A DNA stretch of 64,000 bases from contig CM076194.1 of NCBI GenBank assembly GCA_038277395.1, forward strand, positions 109,623,759 through 109,687,758, in the 5' to 3' direction. Source of the DNA: Dryocosmus kuriphilus. Taxonomy: Eukaryota; Arthropoda; Insecta; Hymenoptera; Cynipidae. The notes under the pieces are model-generated. The model was not told the origin of the DNA. It saw nothing but the letters and a program-made list of their open reading frames with translations, and ran no database searches. A program made the translations under genes and the position numbers. Positions within the stretch are counted from its first letter, which is position 1; the number at the start of each line of letters is the position of its first letter. Shown here one piece after another: positions 1-10,343 of this stretch.

Positions 1-1204
1 TATACAATTGATTTAACATTCGTATTTAGTTTCTGGAGTGAATATTTTCGTTGTCGACGTTCATCATTTCATTCTCGATTTTAACTATCTTAGGGGATTT
101 TTATAATTTACGAGTAAGGGGAGGCGTACAATTTTGAACGATTTCGTTTTAAAACCAATAGTTCTCAACATTAAAATTTAAAGTTGAGTACTGCCCAATG
201 CTTCCATTACAATTATTATATTTTAAATGCTTTTGATTTAATATTAAATCCACACAAGTCTATAAATAAAAAACAAATTCTCAACAGAGCAAAATTTTAA
301 AACATACCTCTACATAAACAAAAAATGAAATTTTATAACAAAGATAATGTTAGAATTTAACGAGCTCTAAAATTTAAAGCTACAATATTTAAAGTTTTCA
401 ATTCCATTTTTTCAAAATAATACAAATTATGTACGTATTGCCTGCGTTTGTACATGCATGCCGAATTACGCCGGCCGTGTATTGACACGAGTAATACTTG
501 TTTGAAGAATAAAAACATGTGACGAAATTCAGAATATGTTAAATTAAACCATAGAATTGTAATTCCCGTAATATTTTTCAAAATACATATAAGAGTTTTC
601 ATTTAATTAGCAAGAATATTGTGATTGCAATATTGTCTACCAGGGTCCGAATCATCCAAATGATCATTGATCCCACACCGTTATTTTGAATTAAATTATT
701 GAATTATTGTAAAAAGAAAAAAAATATAAAAATATCTTTATTTATATGATGGTGTTTTCTCTTTGGAAGATCCGAAAAAATTATTAAATAGAATAGTGTA
801 TTTAAAGGTTAGAATTTATAAACATTATACCTCCGTGTTTCTCCAAACACCACCCTTTATCATTATTCGCGGCATTTTGACGTGTTGGCTTCAACCAAAT
901 CAAATACAATTAACGTGGAACAGCACGCAAATGAAAGAAAGTCACTGTTTGTTAAATTTGCACTTATTTTAACAAAAATACCACGTCCATAATGAATTAA
1001 TACGTCAAAGTAGTCAATGACAAGACATCATCTACGCATGCGTGTGAATGAAGTAAGATGGCGCTATTCTGGAAGACTCAAGACTTACGTTTTTACCTTT
1101 TTTAAGGCTGCTGGCCGAGGTGTCAAAAAACTGTGCTGTCGCCTTAATTCCTATTCAATTCCATCTGTTTTCGTATATACGACTTATGTATGTAAGGCCA
1201 ACAG
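1..1204. other. AT-rich stretch without recognisable gene
   Basis: I see no coding region, RNA gene or structured repeat that I can support here. The open frames are short and look random. A short CG-containing patch near 1020-1230 leads into the first repeat copy. Confidence 0.5.
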
Positions 1205-2206
1205 CCTTAAGGACAAGTTCGTTAACCAGCGGTTAAGTTTATCCATCAAAAATGGTTTTCACAAAATCAAAAAATCAATTTTCCGGCTAAACTATGCGAG
1301 ATAAAAAAAATAGCAAATAAAATTGTTCATCTTAAAAAAATCTACAAATTTTGTTTGAACCATTTTTCGATAAAATGCACGGTTTTTGTTTTAATTGAGA
1401 AAACGTTATTAAAAACAAAAAACTGTTCTCTTGACAAAATATTCAAGATAAGAAAAAAATGATAATAAGCAAAGTTGGTCAACTCAAAAAGATCTACAAA
1501 TTTTGTATTAACCATTTTTTGATCAAATGCACGGTTTTTTTTTAATCGAGAAAACGTTATTAAAAATCAAAAATGTCAAATTTCCCGCCAAACTATGCAA
1601 GATACGAAAAAATGATAATGAACAAAGTTTTTCACCTCAAAAAGATCTACAAATTTGCTCTGTATCATTTTTTTGAGCAGACTCGTAGTTTTTGAGTTAT
1701 TCGTGAAATATGTTATGAAATATAAAGAAAACCACTTTTCAGCAAAACTATGTAAGATACGCGAGAAAATATTTTCAAGCAGAATTGTTCACCTTGGAAA
1801 GAGCTACAAAATTTATTTATAAGACTGATCGTTTTACTTTTAAGAATCGAAATCCTGCATTGTGAAAATCTGGAAAATCACCAAAAAACTTTACCAATCT
1901 ACAATGTGCTTTAAAACATTTAATTGATGATGAGAATGTATTCCTTAAGCGTCGATAGAGCCTTAAGTAAAATAATTTCTTTTGTAATTTTTAATAAAAA
2001 ATTCAAATTTAATAATCTCATTAAAAGTATGTGTTTTGAAATTTTAAGACCTACGTAATGAATATCAAGCGCGATGTGTAAGGACCAAAAACATTCGAGC
2101 GCGAAGCGCGAGGCTTAAATATATCGGAGTGCGAAGCGCGACGACCACCAGACCGCGCTCATACTTTGCGCGAAGCGCGGCGCACTGAGCGCGCGATGAG
2201 AATGTG
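1205..2206 (+). repeat. GCGAAGCGCG-family repeat, copy A (left end missing)
   Basis: This is the first of four copies of one dispersed element (others at 2231-3201, 17784-18880 and 18881-20138). The body is built from degenerate blocks of about 150 bp. Each block carries phrases such as GTTCACCTCAAAAAGATCTA and CCCGCCAAACTATGCAAGAT. The right part carries the short palindromic motif GAGCGCGAAGCGCGAG several times and ends in GATGAGAATGT. The left terminus (ACATTCTCATC) is absent, so this copy is 5' truncated. No convincing ORF is present, so it looks non-autonomous. Confidence 0.75.
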
Positions 2207-2230
2207 TCAGCGAAGCGGGCAAAATTTTTT

Positions 2231-3201
2231 ACATTCTCATCTCAATGAGAAGATATTAGTTTCATGTGAAAAATGACTTTCGCGGATTTCATGAAATCTC
2301 GACGTTTCATGATCCCCTGAATCCGAAAAAACGGTTTTTACCACGGTGTCTGTCTGTCTGTTGTCGTCGTCGTTGTTGTCGTTGGCGTTGTCGTCTGTGG
2401 TCGCGATAACTTTCGAAGGACTAATCGGATTGGATTGTGCTTTGGCACACTTCTTCAGAGTGCAAAAAGAAAGGACGAGTTCGTTACCCAGCGGTTTTTG
2501 ACCAGTGGTTATGGTTTTATCCATCAAAAACGGTTTTCACAAAATCAATTTCCCGCCAAACTATGCAAGACACGAAAAAATGATAATGAACAAAGTTGTT
2601 CACCTCAAAAAGATCTACAAATTTGCTCTCTATCATTTTTTTGAGCAGACGCGTAGTTTTTGAGTTATTCGTGAAATATGTTATTAAATATAAAGAAGAC
2701 CACTTTTCAGCGAAACTATGCAAGATGCGAGAAAATATTTACAAGCAGAATTGTTCACCTTGGAAAGAGCGACAAAATTTATTTATAAGACTCATCGTTT
2801 TACTTTTAAGAATCGAAATCCTGCATTGTGAAAATTTCGAAAAAATCCCAAAAAAAACTTTACCAATCTACAATGGAAAAAAATTAGGTTTCGAGCGCGA
2901 AGCGCGAGTGTCATGATAAGAATGTATTCCTTAAGGTCGATAGAGCCTTAAGTAAAAAAATTTCTTTTGTAATTTTTCATAAAATTCAAATTTAATAATT
3001 TCATTAAAAATATGTAGGTGATTTGAGAGATTAAGACCAAAATTACCAAATTACACTGACCAATGGTTTGATTTTTAATTTAAAGGTTTATACGATCCAT
3101 AAACACCGAGCGCGTAGCGCGAGATAAATAACCTATTGAGCGCGAAGCGCGAGTGCCAACAGACGCGCGCTCATACTTCGCGCGGTGCGCGATGAGAATG
3201 T
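2231..3201 (+). mobile_element. GCGAAGCGCG-family element, copy B, both ends present
   Basis: Starts ACATTCTCATC and ends GATGAGAATGT, a perfect 11-bp terminal inverted repeat. Copy A ends just 24 bp upstream, so A and B lie in tandem. Internal order is: a GTC/GTT trinucleotide-rich tract (2345-2400), a CGCGATAACTTTCGAAGGAC block, the ~150-bp degenerate blocks, then the palindromic GAGCGCGAAGCGCGAG motifs. No transposase is seen. It looks like a MITE-type DNA element; the superfamily is unknown to me. Confidence 0.7.
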
Positions 3202-3246
3202 GCCCGCAACGCGAGCAGATTTTTTTTATCAAAATTGGTGGAAAGT

Positions 3247-3310
3247 CCCGGAAGTGCTATATATTTTTCGCGTTTGTGCAGTATTGTTTCCTCAAATGAA
3301 AAGCTCTATT
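3247..3310 (+). repeat. 64-bp inverted partner of 6118-6181
   Basis: The segment around CCGGAAGTGCTATATATTTT recurs in reverse complement at 6118-6181, with about 85 percent identity by eye. The two copies bracket the Prx4 gene. The CCGGAAGT core resembles an ETS-type binding site, but that may be chance. Confidence 0.6.
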
Positions 3311-3611
3311 TCCACAAAATAAAAAAATTCTTTTAAAGAAGTTCGATTAAAAAGACTTTTAAAAATTCTCCAATCCATTATTTATTTTGTTTATAAAAGG
3401 ATAAAAATAATCACTCTCAAATCAACTTATACGTATTTTAAAATTGCGGCAAGATAAATACAATTTTTACAAAATGTAAATTATTGTCATTGATTAAGAA
3501 TTATGCGCGTCCAATGTGAAACAGATAAAAATAATACAATTCTAGAGTTCACTGGTTGACTTGTTGACGCTCGTCGATTCGTATAAAGTATAGAAGTATA
3601 TAATACAAATT

Positions 3612-4631
3612 TTAGATTACGTTCTTGGCAAAGAACTTCTTCTTATCAACTGGGTTTGGAATGATCTGAAAAAATAAGTGAAAGAAATAACATTATATTC
3701 TGTGCCATATTAGATATATTTCTATAATTTGCATTGAAAACTTACAATAATTTAGAAATACTCACAGTATCTTGGCCAGGTTTCCAGCCTGCAGGACAAA
3801 CTTCTCCATGCTCGTCTGTGTACTGGAATGCTTGAACTAATCTTAATGTTTCGTCAACAGATCTTCCAACAGGAAGATCATTCATCGTAATTTGGCGTAA
3901 AACGCCCTTGCCATCAATAATAAACAACGCACTGAAATGAAAAAAAAAAAAATTATTAATGAACTTTTAAACGTCACAAAATAATAAAATTCAGGAGAAT
4001 TGTTTGCTCGAATAAAATATAATTATTTCAATTACCGAAGCGTGTGCCCCAGATCCTCTAAATAAACTCCATAATCCTTGGCGATTTTGTGCGTGAGATC
4101 TGAAAGCAAGGGGATTTTAATTTTGTCTAATCCACCTTCTTTTCGTGGTGTGTTAATCCAAGCTAGATGAGTAAAATGAGAGTCCACAGAAGCTGCTACG
4201 ACTTCTGTATTCATTTTACGAAATTCTTCCACTCGATCAGAGAAAGCCAATATTTCAGTAGGACATACAAAAGTACTATAGGTAAAAAAGAAAGTATAAT
4301 ATTGATTTAATTATCGATAACGAAAGCATTGCATAGTATGAACGATAGTACAATTTAACTCACAAATCGAGTGGATAGAAGAAAAATACTAAGTACTTTC
4401 CATGGAAATCGGTTAACTTAATATCGTGAAATTCTCCATCGACGACTGCAGTCCCTTCCCATAATGGTGCCTGCTTTCCAACTATAAATAAATAGGCAAT
4501 CGATTTATAAATCAAATTTACGATTATCAGAAACCATGTTATCCTAGAATATCTCATGATGTTAAATATCTGATGAGGGAAAATTTCTACTATTCGGATA
4601 TTCTTGTATGGATTACACAAGAAATGTGTTA

Positions 4632-4685
<54 letters not shown>

Positions 4686-5637
4686 TCTTATTGGAATATC
4701 GCCAGTGTATGACTGTTCTTGAATTAGCAGACCTTACATTAACTATACTTTTTTTAGTTTTAAAATATACAAAACTTATCAAAAATTATAATTAAACTTG
4801 TTTTTCAAAATAAGATAATTACTTGCGATCAAATAAATTCAAGAATTTGATTTCAGGTCAAAAGTACTCCGGAATAAGATTTTAATTTTCTGTACTACAA
4901 TTTTTAAAAAAAGTATAAAAAATTTATGTAATAATTTAATTAAAATTGAAAAATGTTGCAATACGTGTCAAGAAAAATTTAGTAATCGTATGAGAGGAAA
5001 CATACTTGGAAATTTTTATCAGCGGCCTTCAATCATAAACAGAGGTAATACAGACGTGAGTACGTTATAAAAATACGATTTTTTCAGACAGTTTTCCTGC
5101 TTTTAGGTTTTGAAAACAATACGCTCTCTTTACTTCTATGATTTAATTCAAATTTTGAGTTTTATTCCACAGTTTGAATGAATACACGTATGTCTAATTA
5201 TTCGTAAATATTGTTATATGCGTAACTAACGAATTTTCAACTGATTGATTTAGAATAAATATAATAAAACTATTAAGGTTTTTGACAATCGATTAAAAGC
5301 AATTATACCAAAACTATTAAAATAATTAACATTATGAATAAACAAAAGCTACAGAGAATAATATTCAAAATTAACGGCAGTAAGTTAGTTTTAATGATAT
5401 GGGATAAAATCAGGCTATAAAAATATATTGTGGTATTTAGAAATGAAAGAGGAACTTACTGACTGCTTTCGTTGTTTGCAACTGATGTCCAGCATGTTTT
5501 TGGCTGGAGGGATATACAGTACCTCCAGCGTAGGAATAACAAGTTTCATCTTCTCCAAAACGAGAAAGACAAGTAACTTTTCTCAAACCAGATAATAAGT
5601 AAATTAAACTTAAGATATAACTGATATAGCACCACAT
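3612..5637 (-). CDS. Prx4-like: Peroxiredoxin-4-like (typical 2-Cys, secretory pathway)
   Basis: This is a thiol peroxidase that reduces H2O2 and, in the Prx4 class, acts in the ER lumen or is secreted. There are five coding exons on the minus strand: 5637-5460, 4481-4364, 4275-4036, 3931-3766 and 3665-3612. All splice sites are GT-AG and reading phase is kept across every junction. The N-terminus (MWCYISYILSLIYLLSG) is a signal peptide, followed by the Prx4-type YAGGTVYP segment. The peroxidatic cysteine lies in FTFVCPTE (exon 3 start) and the resolving cysteine in EVCPAGW (exon 4). Further typical motifs are FYPLDF and RQITMNDLPVGRSVDE. The last exon ends FAKNVI, so a KDEL-type retention signal is absent. 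The gene appears intact and is the only clear host gene. Its upstream region is repeated in inverted form at the right edge of the window. Confidence 0.96.
4629..4684. repeat. (TA)n microsatellite in Prx4 intron 1
   Basis: A run of about 28 TA dinucleotides lies in the first intron of the peroxiredoxin gene. Confidence 0.95.
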
Positions 5638-5705
5638 ATTGATTATTATATTATATCTATTGTTTACTTTTGACTTCTACTGGACTACTGGCTACTCCTA
5701 CTTCT

Positions 5706-5739
5706 ACTGATCGACGATCCACGTTTGCATTTATAGTTT
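5706..5739 (-). promoter_or_regulatory. Prx4 core promoter (TATA box and initiator)
   Basis: On the minus strand a TATAAATG box (about 5736-5729) is followed about 27 nt later by an arthropod initiator-like ATCAGTAG (5711-5704). This gives a 5' leader of about 70 nt before the ATG at 5637. Placement is by motif and spacing only. Confidence 0.55.
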
Positions 5740-5915
5740 ACACCGTTTACAATTACACCAGCCCTCTGGCCCAGGGTTGCACAGTTACGCCAGGTTACAC
5801 GCAACTGGAAGTTTCATACGTATAATACGTCAAAAACCTGTAAAAAACCTAGTAAAGATGGTGGATTTCAAATTAGGGGAAAAAAGCATGATATAATCTC
5901 ACTTTTGTGACGATA

Positions 5916-6079
5916 GGCCAGAGCAGAATGAAACAGCGAACGGGAATGTTTTCTGTTCTTTTTTATACACTGTGTGTTGTCTTTTTCTAAAAGTCGCGAA
6001 CGCAACACGGTGGCAACGCACAATGAAACCGCGAACGGAAACCACACGTTCCCGTTCGCTGTTTCATTCTGCTCAGGCC
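5916..6079. mobile_element. Palindromic MITE upstream of Prx4
   Basis: About 164 bp with near-perfect terminal inverted repeats of about 28 bp; the arms include CAGAATGAAACAGCGAACGG and its complement, with GGCC at both outer edges. No ORF. It lies about 280 bp upstream of the Prx4 start codon and is mirrored at 63722-63885. Confidence 0.8.
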
Positions 6080-6117
6080 CGATAAACAGAAAATTTTGAA
6101 AATTGAATACATGGAGA

Positions 6118-6181
6118 ATAGACCTTTTCATTTAAGAAAATGATACTGCGCAATCGCGAAAAATATATAGCACTTCCGGAA
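6118..6181 (-). repeat. 64-bp inverted partner of 3247-3310
   Basis: Reverse-complement counterpart of the segment at 3247-3310. It lies on the other side of the Prx4 gene. Confidence 0.6.
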
Positions 6182-6331
6182 TTTTCGAGCCACTTTTGAC
6201 ATGAATTATATGTATAAATAGTAAATATTCATAAAAAAAACATTTAGACCAACTGGAATATAAAAAACTTTCTACCAAAAAAAATGTCTGATTTGTGAGG
6301 AGAAAATCTACTGAAAAGAAAAAGGATTGGT

Positions 6332-6595
6332 ATGGACAAGAAGTGTTGTTTTGGAAATTGTAAAAGTGATACCCGGCACAAGTCGTACTTGGAGTGTAAT
6401 TATTATTTTATTTCATTTCCAAAACCGTGTTCAGTATTTCAAAAGGGTAACTTTGCTAAAGAATCATTGAAAATCCATATTAAAAATTGCGCGGAATGCA
6501 GAAAAAGTGATATGTGGATGAGGTTATGTGCACGCCAGGACAAGTATTTCTGTAGTATAAAGAATGCAAACAAAGATACGAGTGCCCACAGGGTG
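6332..6595 (+). pseudogene. Cys-rich THAP-like exon remnant
   Basis: An open frame starts at an ATG with MDKKCCFGNCKSDTR, then an aromatic/Pro segment (FISFPKPC), and later a second Cys/His group (KIHIKNCAEC). The C-x4-C spacing followed by F-P resembles the start of a THAP zinc finger (C2CH), but the usual downstream tryptophan and C-x2-H-F are not evident. The frame then runs into a reversed LINE fragment, so the C-terminal residues are not a real extension. It is probably a transposase-derived fragment. The same sequence occurs inverted at 63205-63468. Confidence 0.35.
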
Positions 6596-6905
6596 GAGGA
6601 TAATACTCCTCCCTGTGGAAAACCCCTTTTAACCTTCGCTCTCACGTTACATCCGTGGAGCGAGGATAGGACAATCCTGTCGCATAGCATAGAGCGTAAC
6701 CATCTACTAACCGTGGAGCCCACGTTCATAATAACATAATAATCAATTTGCCTCACAGAAAGGTAAATCCACAATTGACGCACTTCATGCATTTACCTCC
6801 CGCGTTCAAAAGGCAGGACGAACGGACGAGGTAGCGATTGCAGCGTTTTTAGACATAGAGGGTGCCTTTAGTAACACCCCTACGGAGGCTATATTCGACT
6901 GCTGA
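6595..6905. pseudogene. Rearranged LINE reverse-transcriptase fragments (head to head)
   Basis: Two pieces of a Jockey/R1-like non-LTR reverse transcriptase lie in opposite orientation. On the minus strand, about 6790-6595 encodes the RT motif RGFPQGGVLSSTLW. On the plus strand, about 6750-6905 encodes an upstream RT segment with GKSTIDALHAF and AFLDIEGAFSNTP (the motif A region). In an intact LINE the second precedes the first on the same strand, so one piece has been inverted and their order is disturbed. Confidence 0.7.
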
Positions 6906-6916
6906 GAGTCATGGTG

Positions 6917-8490
6917 TGGGAAGTGACCGGTAATACCCAGTAATACGTAATACCAAAAAATGATCGGTAATTACCGGTAATCGCGGTAAAAAGCTGTAAT
7001 TCCTTCATTTCTTACAGAAAAAAGGTTTTCCGAGGCAAATATTGTATTTATATAATAAATTAGACCTTCTATTTTCTTATTTTGTATGTTTCTGCACGTA
7101 AAACTTGTATAATATGTAATAATAATAAGAAATACATTATGTTTGGGGAGCGGCAGACGACAGAACTCTCGAAACTGCGAGATTTCGGGCGGAGGATTCA
7201 CATCAACAATAGAAAAATTGATGTAAACTACTTAATAAATACGACTGGCATTAATGTATTTGTGCATAAAGGAGTGGAATGAGTCAATATTCTTTACCTT
7301 TGCGATATTTTTTCAATCTTCACTGATAAGCATTGTATCTGAATTGTACAAGCTAAATTCCTGTATGATATACAATTATCTGTTGAAGTATTTGCATTCA
7401 AAATTGAATTACTATGAAAAAAATTATAAATAAAATGTTCACTCCATGTAAGCATATTTAATAAGTAAGTTAATATTTAAATAAATAAAATTATACTTGT
7501 TAAAAGAATTTATTGAATGAATATGTTTAAGAAAATAAAACTCGTAAATGTGCATTATTTGAAGCATTTTCGTATGAATTTTATATAAAATTTGAAATAT
7601 AAAGGTTATTTTATAAATATTATTTAAATATAGTTGGAAGTAAAAAAGTCAAGGAATATGTTACCTAAAAATTCGTTTTTATTACACAAAAATTGTTTTA
7701 TTACAAAATATTTTTATGTATTTAAAAAAAACATTCCTTTAAGGGGACGCTTTAATATAATAAACTGTTTTCTTTTTTTCCTTCATTGCATTTCATAATG
7801 TAATGATGAAATATTTTTATGTGTAATTTGAAATATTTTTATCTAATATTTCTACGAATAATTTAAAACCTCACATTGCTTCTATAGACACCGTCTGCTT
7901 TTCAAACTATTGTAAATTTGAAATATTTAAATTTAATTCTTAACATGATTTATGTTATTAAAAACAAAATAAACAATACTTAATGATATAAAAAAATTAT
8001 ATGCATCAAACACTTTGATTTATTCAATTACGACCTACATTATGAAGCCTTTTTACAATAATTTATTGCATAAAAACACTAAGGAAAAATTTTCGATTTT
8101 AATATTTAAAAAATATTGCCTACTGTATGATCTATATGTACAAACATTAATTTCAGTCATATTTATTAAGGAGTTTACATAAATTTTCTTAATGACAATT
8201 TGAATCTCTCGCCCGAAATCTTGCAGTTTAGAGGTATTTGTCGTCTGCTGCTCCCCAAACTTAATATATTTCTTATTATTATTACATATTATACAAGTTT
8301 TATGTGCAGACAACTACAAAATAAGAAAACAGAATGTATAATTTACTATATAAATACAATATTTGCCTCGAAAAACCTTTCTCATGAAAGAAATGAAAGA
8401 ATTACCGCTTTTTACTATGATTACCGGTAATTATCAGTAATTGCTGGTATGGTAAGGTATTACCGCGGTCAGACCAAGCAGCGCCCATCA
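6917..8490. mobile_element. Foldback element with ~340-bp inverted arms (hAT-like ends)
   Basis: The arms are about 6917-7260 and 8140-8490 and match in reverse complement. Both contain ACCGGTAAT-type motifs. They carry mirrored frames with KTCIICNNNKKYI and DFGREIQI-like residues, which look like a duplicated scrap of a transposase zinc-finger region. The centre (7260-8140) is AT-rich and non-coding. The outer ends (CATGGTGTGGGAAG and a CAGTGATGGG-type complement) resemble hAT termini. I could not identify a target duplication. Confidence 0.6.
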
Positions 8491-8516
8491 CTGCACGAGA
8501 GCGCAAGTGCATTTTT

Positions 8517-8784
8517 GGTACGTATTCACTTATTCGAAATTTCATTTTCCCTAAAACTCTTTTTGCCGAAAAAATCACTAGATTACTAGACGCCTTCGGA
8601 ACAATTGATAGATGTGTTTCTGCTTACCAATTTTGGATAGATCTGTAACTCAAATTGACTTTATGTGCCATTCACAAGCGGGATCCCCTCTATCATTTAC
8701 GTCTACATCCCCCGTAAATCTAGTGATTTTTTCGGCAAAATGAGTTTTAGGGAAAATTAAATTTCGGACAAGTGAATACCTACC
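8517..8784. mobile_element. Foldback MITE (~270 bp)
   Basis: About 75-bp inverted arms share CCCTAAAACTC, TTGCCGAAAAAATCACTAGA and GTATTCACTT. The centre is about 110 bp with no ORF. It abuts the 6917-8490 foldback and is mirrored at 61017-61284. Confidence 0.75.
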
Positions 8785-8839
8785 GCATTTTTCGTTTTCA
8801 CGGTGTTTCCTTCACTTTCTTTCAGTTAAAAAAAAAAAT

Positions 8840-9760
8840 AATAATCAATACCTTGATCTTCAATGAAAAGATCAAATTCTCAAAAGAATCAAGTAATCGA
8901 GATTTGATCTAAAAGATTGATCTTTTCACCGAAAAAGATTGATCTTCACAGAATCAGATCAGAATCGAACATCCCCCGGTACACATGGAGATCAGTGCGG
9001 TGCACGCATAATCTTGGGGCCCCATTCAGTAGTTATAAATTTCAAACTTTTAATCTTTCATTACAAAAAAAAATATATATGAATTTTCAAGCTGTAATTG
9101 AAAGTAAATTGCAAATTTATTTCTGCCGACTTTATCTTCATAATTTAAGGGTTAATTTTTTGGAAAAATTTCATTACATATTCTAAAGATGGAATTTGTC
9201 CAAAAAATTAATTTCATAATTTTTTTTTTTTTTGTAAACTGTTATAAATCAAAGTTTACAATTAGACATTTTTTATTATATGCCTAACAGACGATATGTT
9301 TCCTTGATCTGTCCACAAATAATTATTTTTAAAAAAATTCATTTTCATGATTTAAGGAATATATAATTTATTGGAAAAATTTAAATTAATATTTTAAGCT
9401 TTTTATTTTGTATATTAATTGTAAATGTACACTTAGGTGTTTTTTAAGATTTGGTTAACTTATAATATTTATCCTTGATATGTAAACAAATATTCTACAT
9501 ACAATATTGGGATTAGAGGCAATACTTGAAAAAAGTATTCGATCCAAAAGTATCGATACTTTATAGACAATCATTTCGATTCCGATACGTATCGAGGAAA
9601 AAAGTATCGAAATAAAGTATCGAAATCAAAGTATCGATGTTTTTCATGCACAAATTAAAAACAATACAGATGGACCTGGGTAGGGTTGTAAAGTTTCATG
9701 AAACTTTGGTCAAATGAAAAGTGTTTCAAAATTTCATAAGTTTCATGTGTTAAGGCGGTA
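8840..9760. repeat. Cluster of hAT-type terminal fragments
   Basis: This holds GATCTT/AAGATC-rich palindromes leading into AATCGAACATCCC (8960-8975), which matches the terminus of the hAT copy at 38198-39909. It also holds an AAAGTATCGATACTTT-type palindrome cluster (9530-9640) and a TTTCATGAAACTTT palindrome (9690-9745). These look like ends of several non-autonomous hAT-like elements. No coding potential. Confidence 0.4.
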
Positions 9761-9950
9761 AAATTCAAAATATTAGAAAAGTACTATAAAATTTAAACAT
9801 TTAATAGATAATAGTATCTTTCATGTTTCGTAACACTAAAAAAAAGTTTTATATAATTTAAATGTAAATAAAACTAGTTAATATATGTAAATTGTTTAAA
9901 TATTAGAGTTACTTAACATTTAATTTGAAAATTTTTCATTTTTTAAAGTT

Positions 9951-10194
9951 GATATGAGGAATAAGCGACAAAGCGACCATAAACGCATAATTCCATTTTT
10001 CGCTTTTTCGAGAAAATCAGGCAAATTCTGTATCTCAGAATCTATTACAGGTAAAGAGATTTGAAAAATGTTATGTTAAGTGTCTCTTCAAAATGAGGAT
10101 CCGATTCTAAAATAATTTGTATGTTCCTTCGTTTCAGAGCAATTAATAAATCAAGTACGGACTTACGCCTTTATGGCCGCTTATTCCTCATATC
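9951..10194. mobile_element. MITE next to polB (~244 bp)
   Basis: Terminal inverted repeats GATATGAGGAATAAGCG..CGCTTATTCCTCATATC. Subterminal TTATGGCCGC and GACCATAAACGC extend the pairing. No ORF. It lies about 150 bp from the truncated 5' end of polB. Confidence 0.8.
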
Positions 10195-10343
10195 TTTAAA
10201 ATGAAACTGATTTTTGTATTGAATACATATTTCACTTATAAGACTAGACTTTTTATTAAGAACGTAATAAACTTTAAATGGGAGTTAATAAGACAACGAG
10301 TATTCTTTTCCAATTAATTTAGGAAGTTTATCTTGATAAACTT

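Noticed and set aside
1017..2916. Several 60-106 codon frames in the GCGAAGCGCG-family copies
   Set aside because: They differ between copies, are not conserved in frame and follow the degenerate 150-bp repeat blocks.
4571..4600. Second hammerhead candidate (CTGATGAG followed by GAAA)
   Set aside because: There is no room for stem II and no stems I or III pair; chance match inside Prx4 intron 1.
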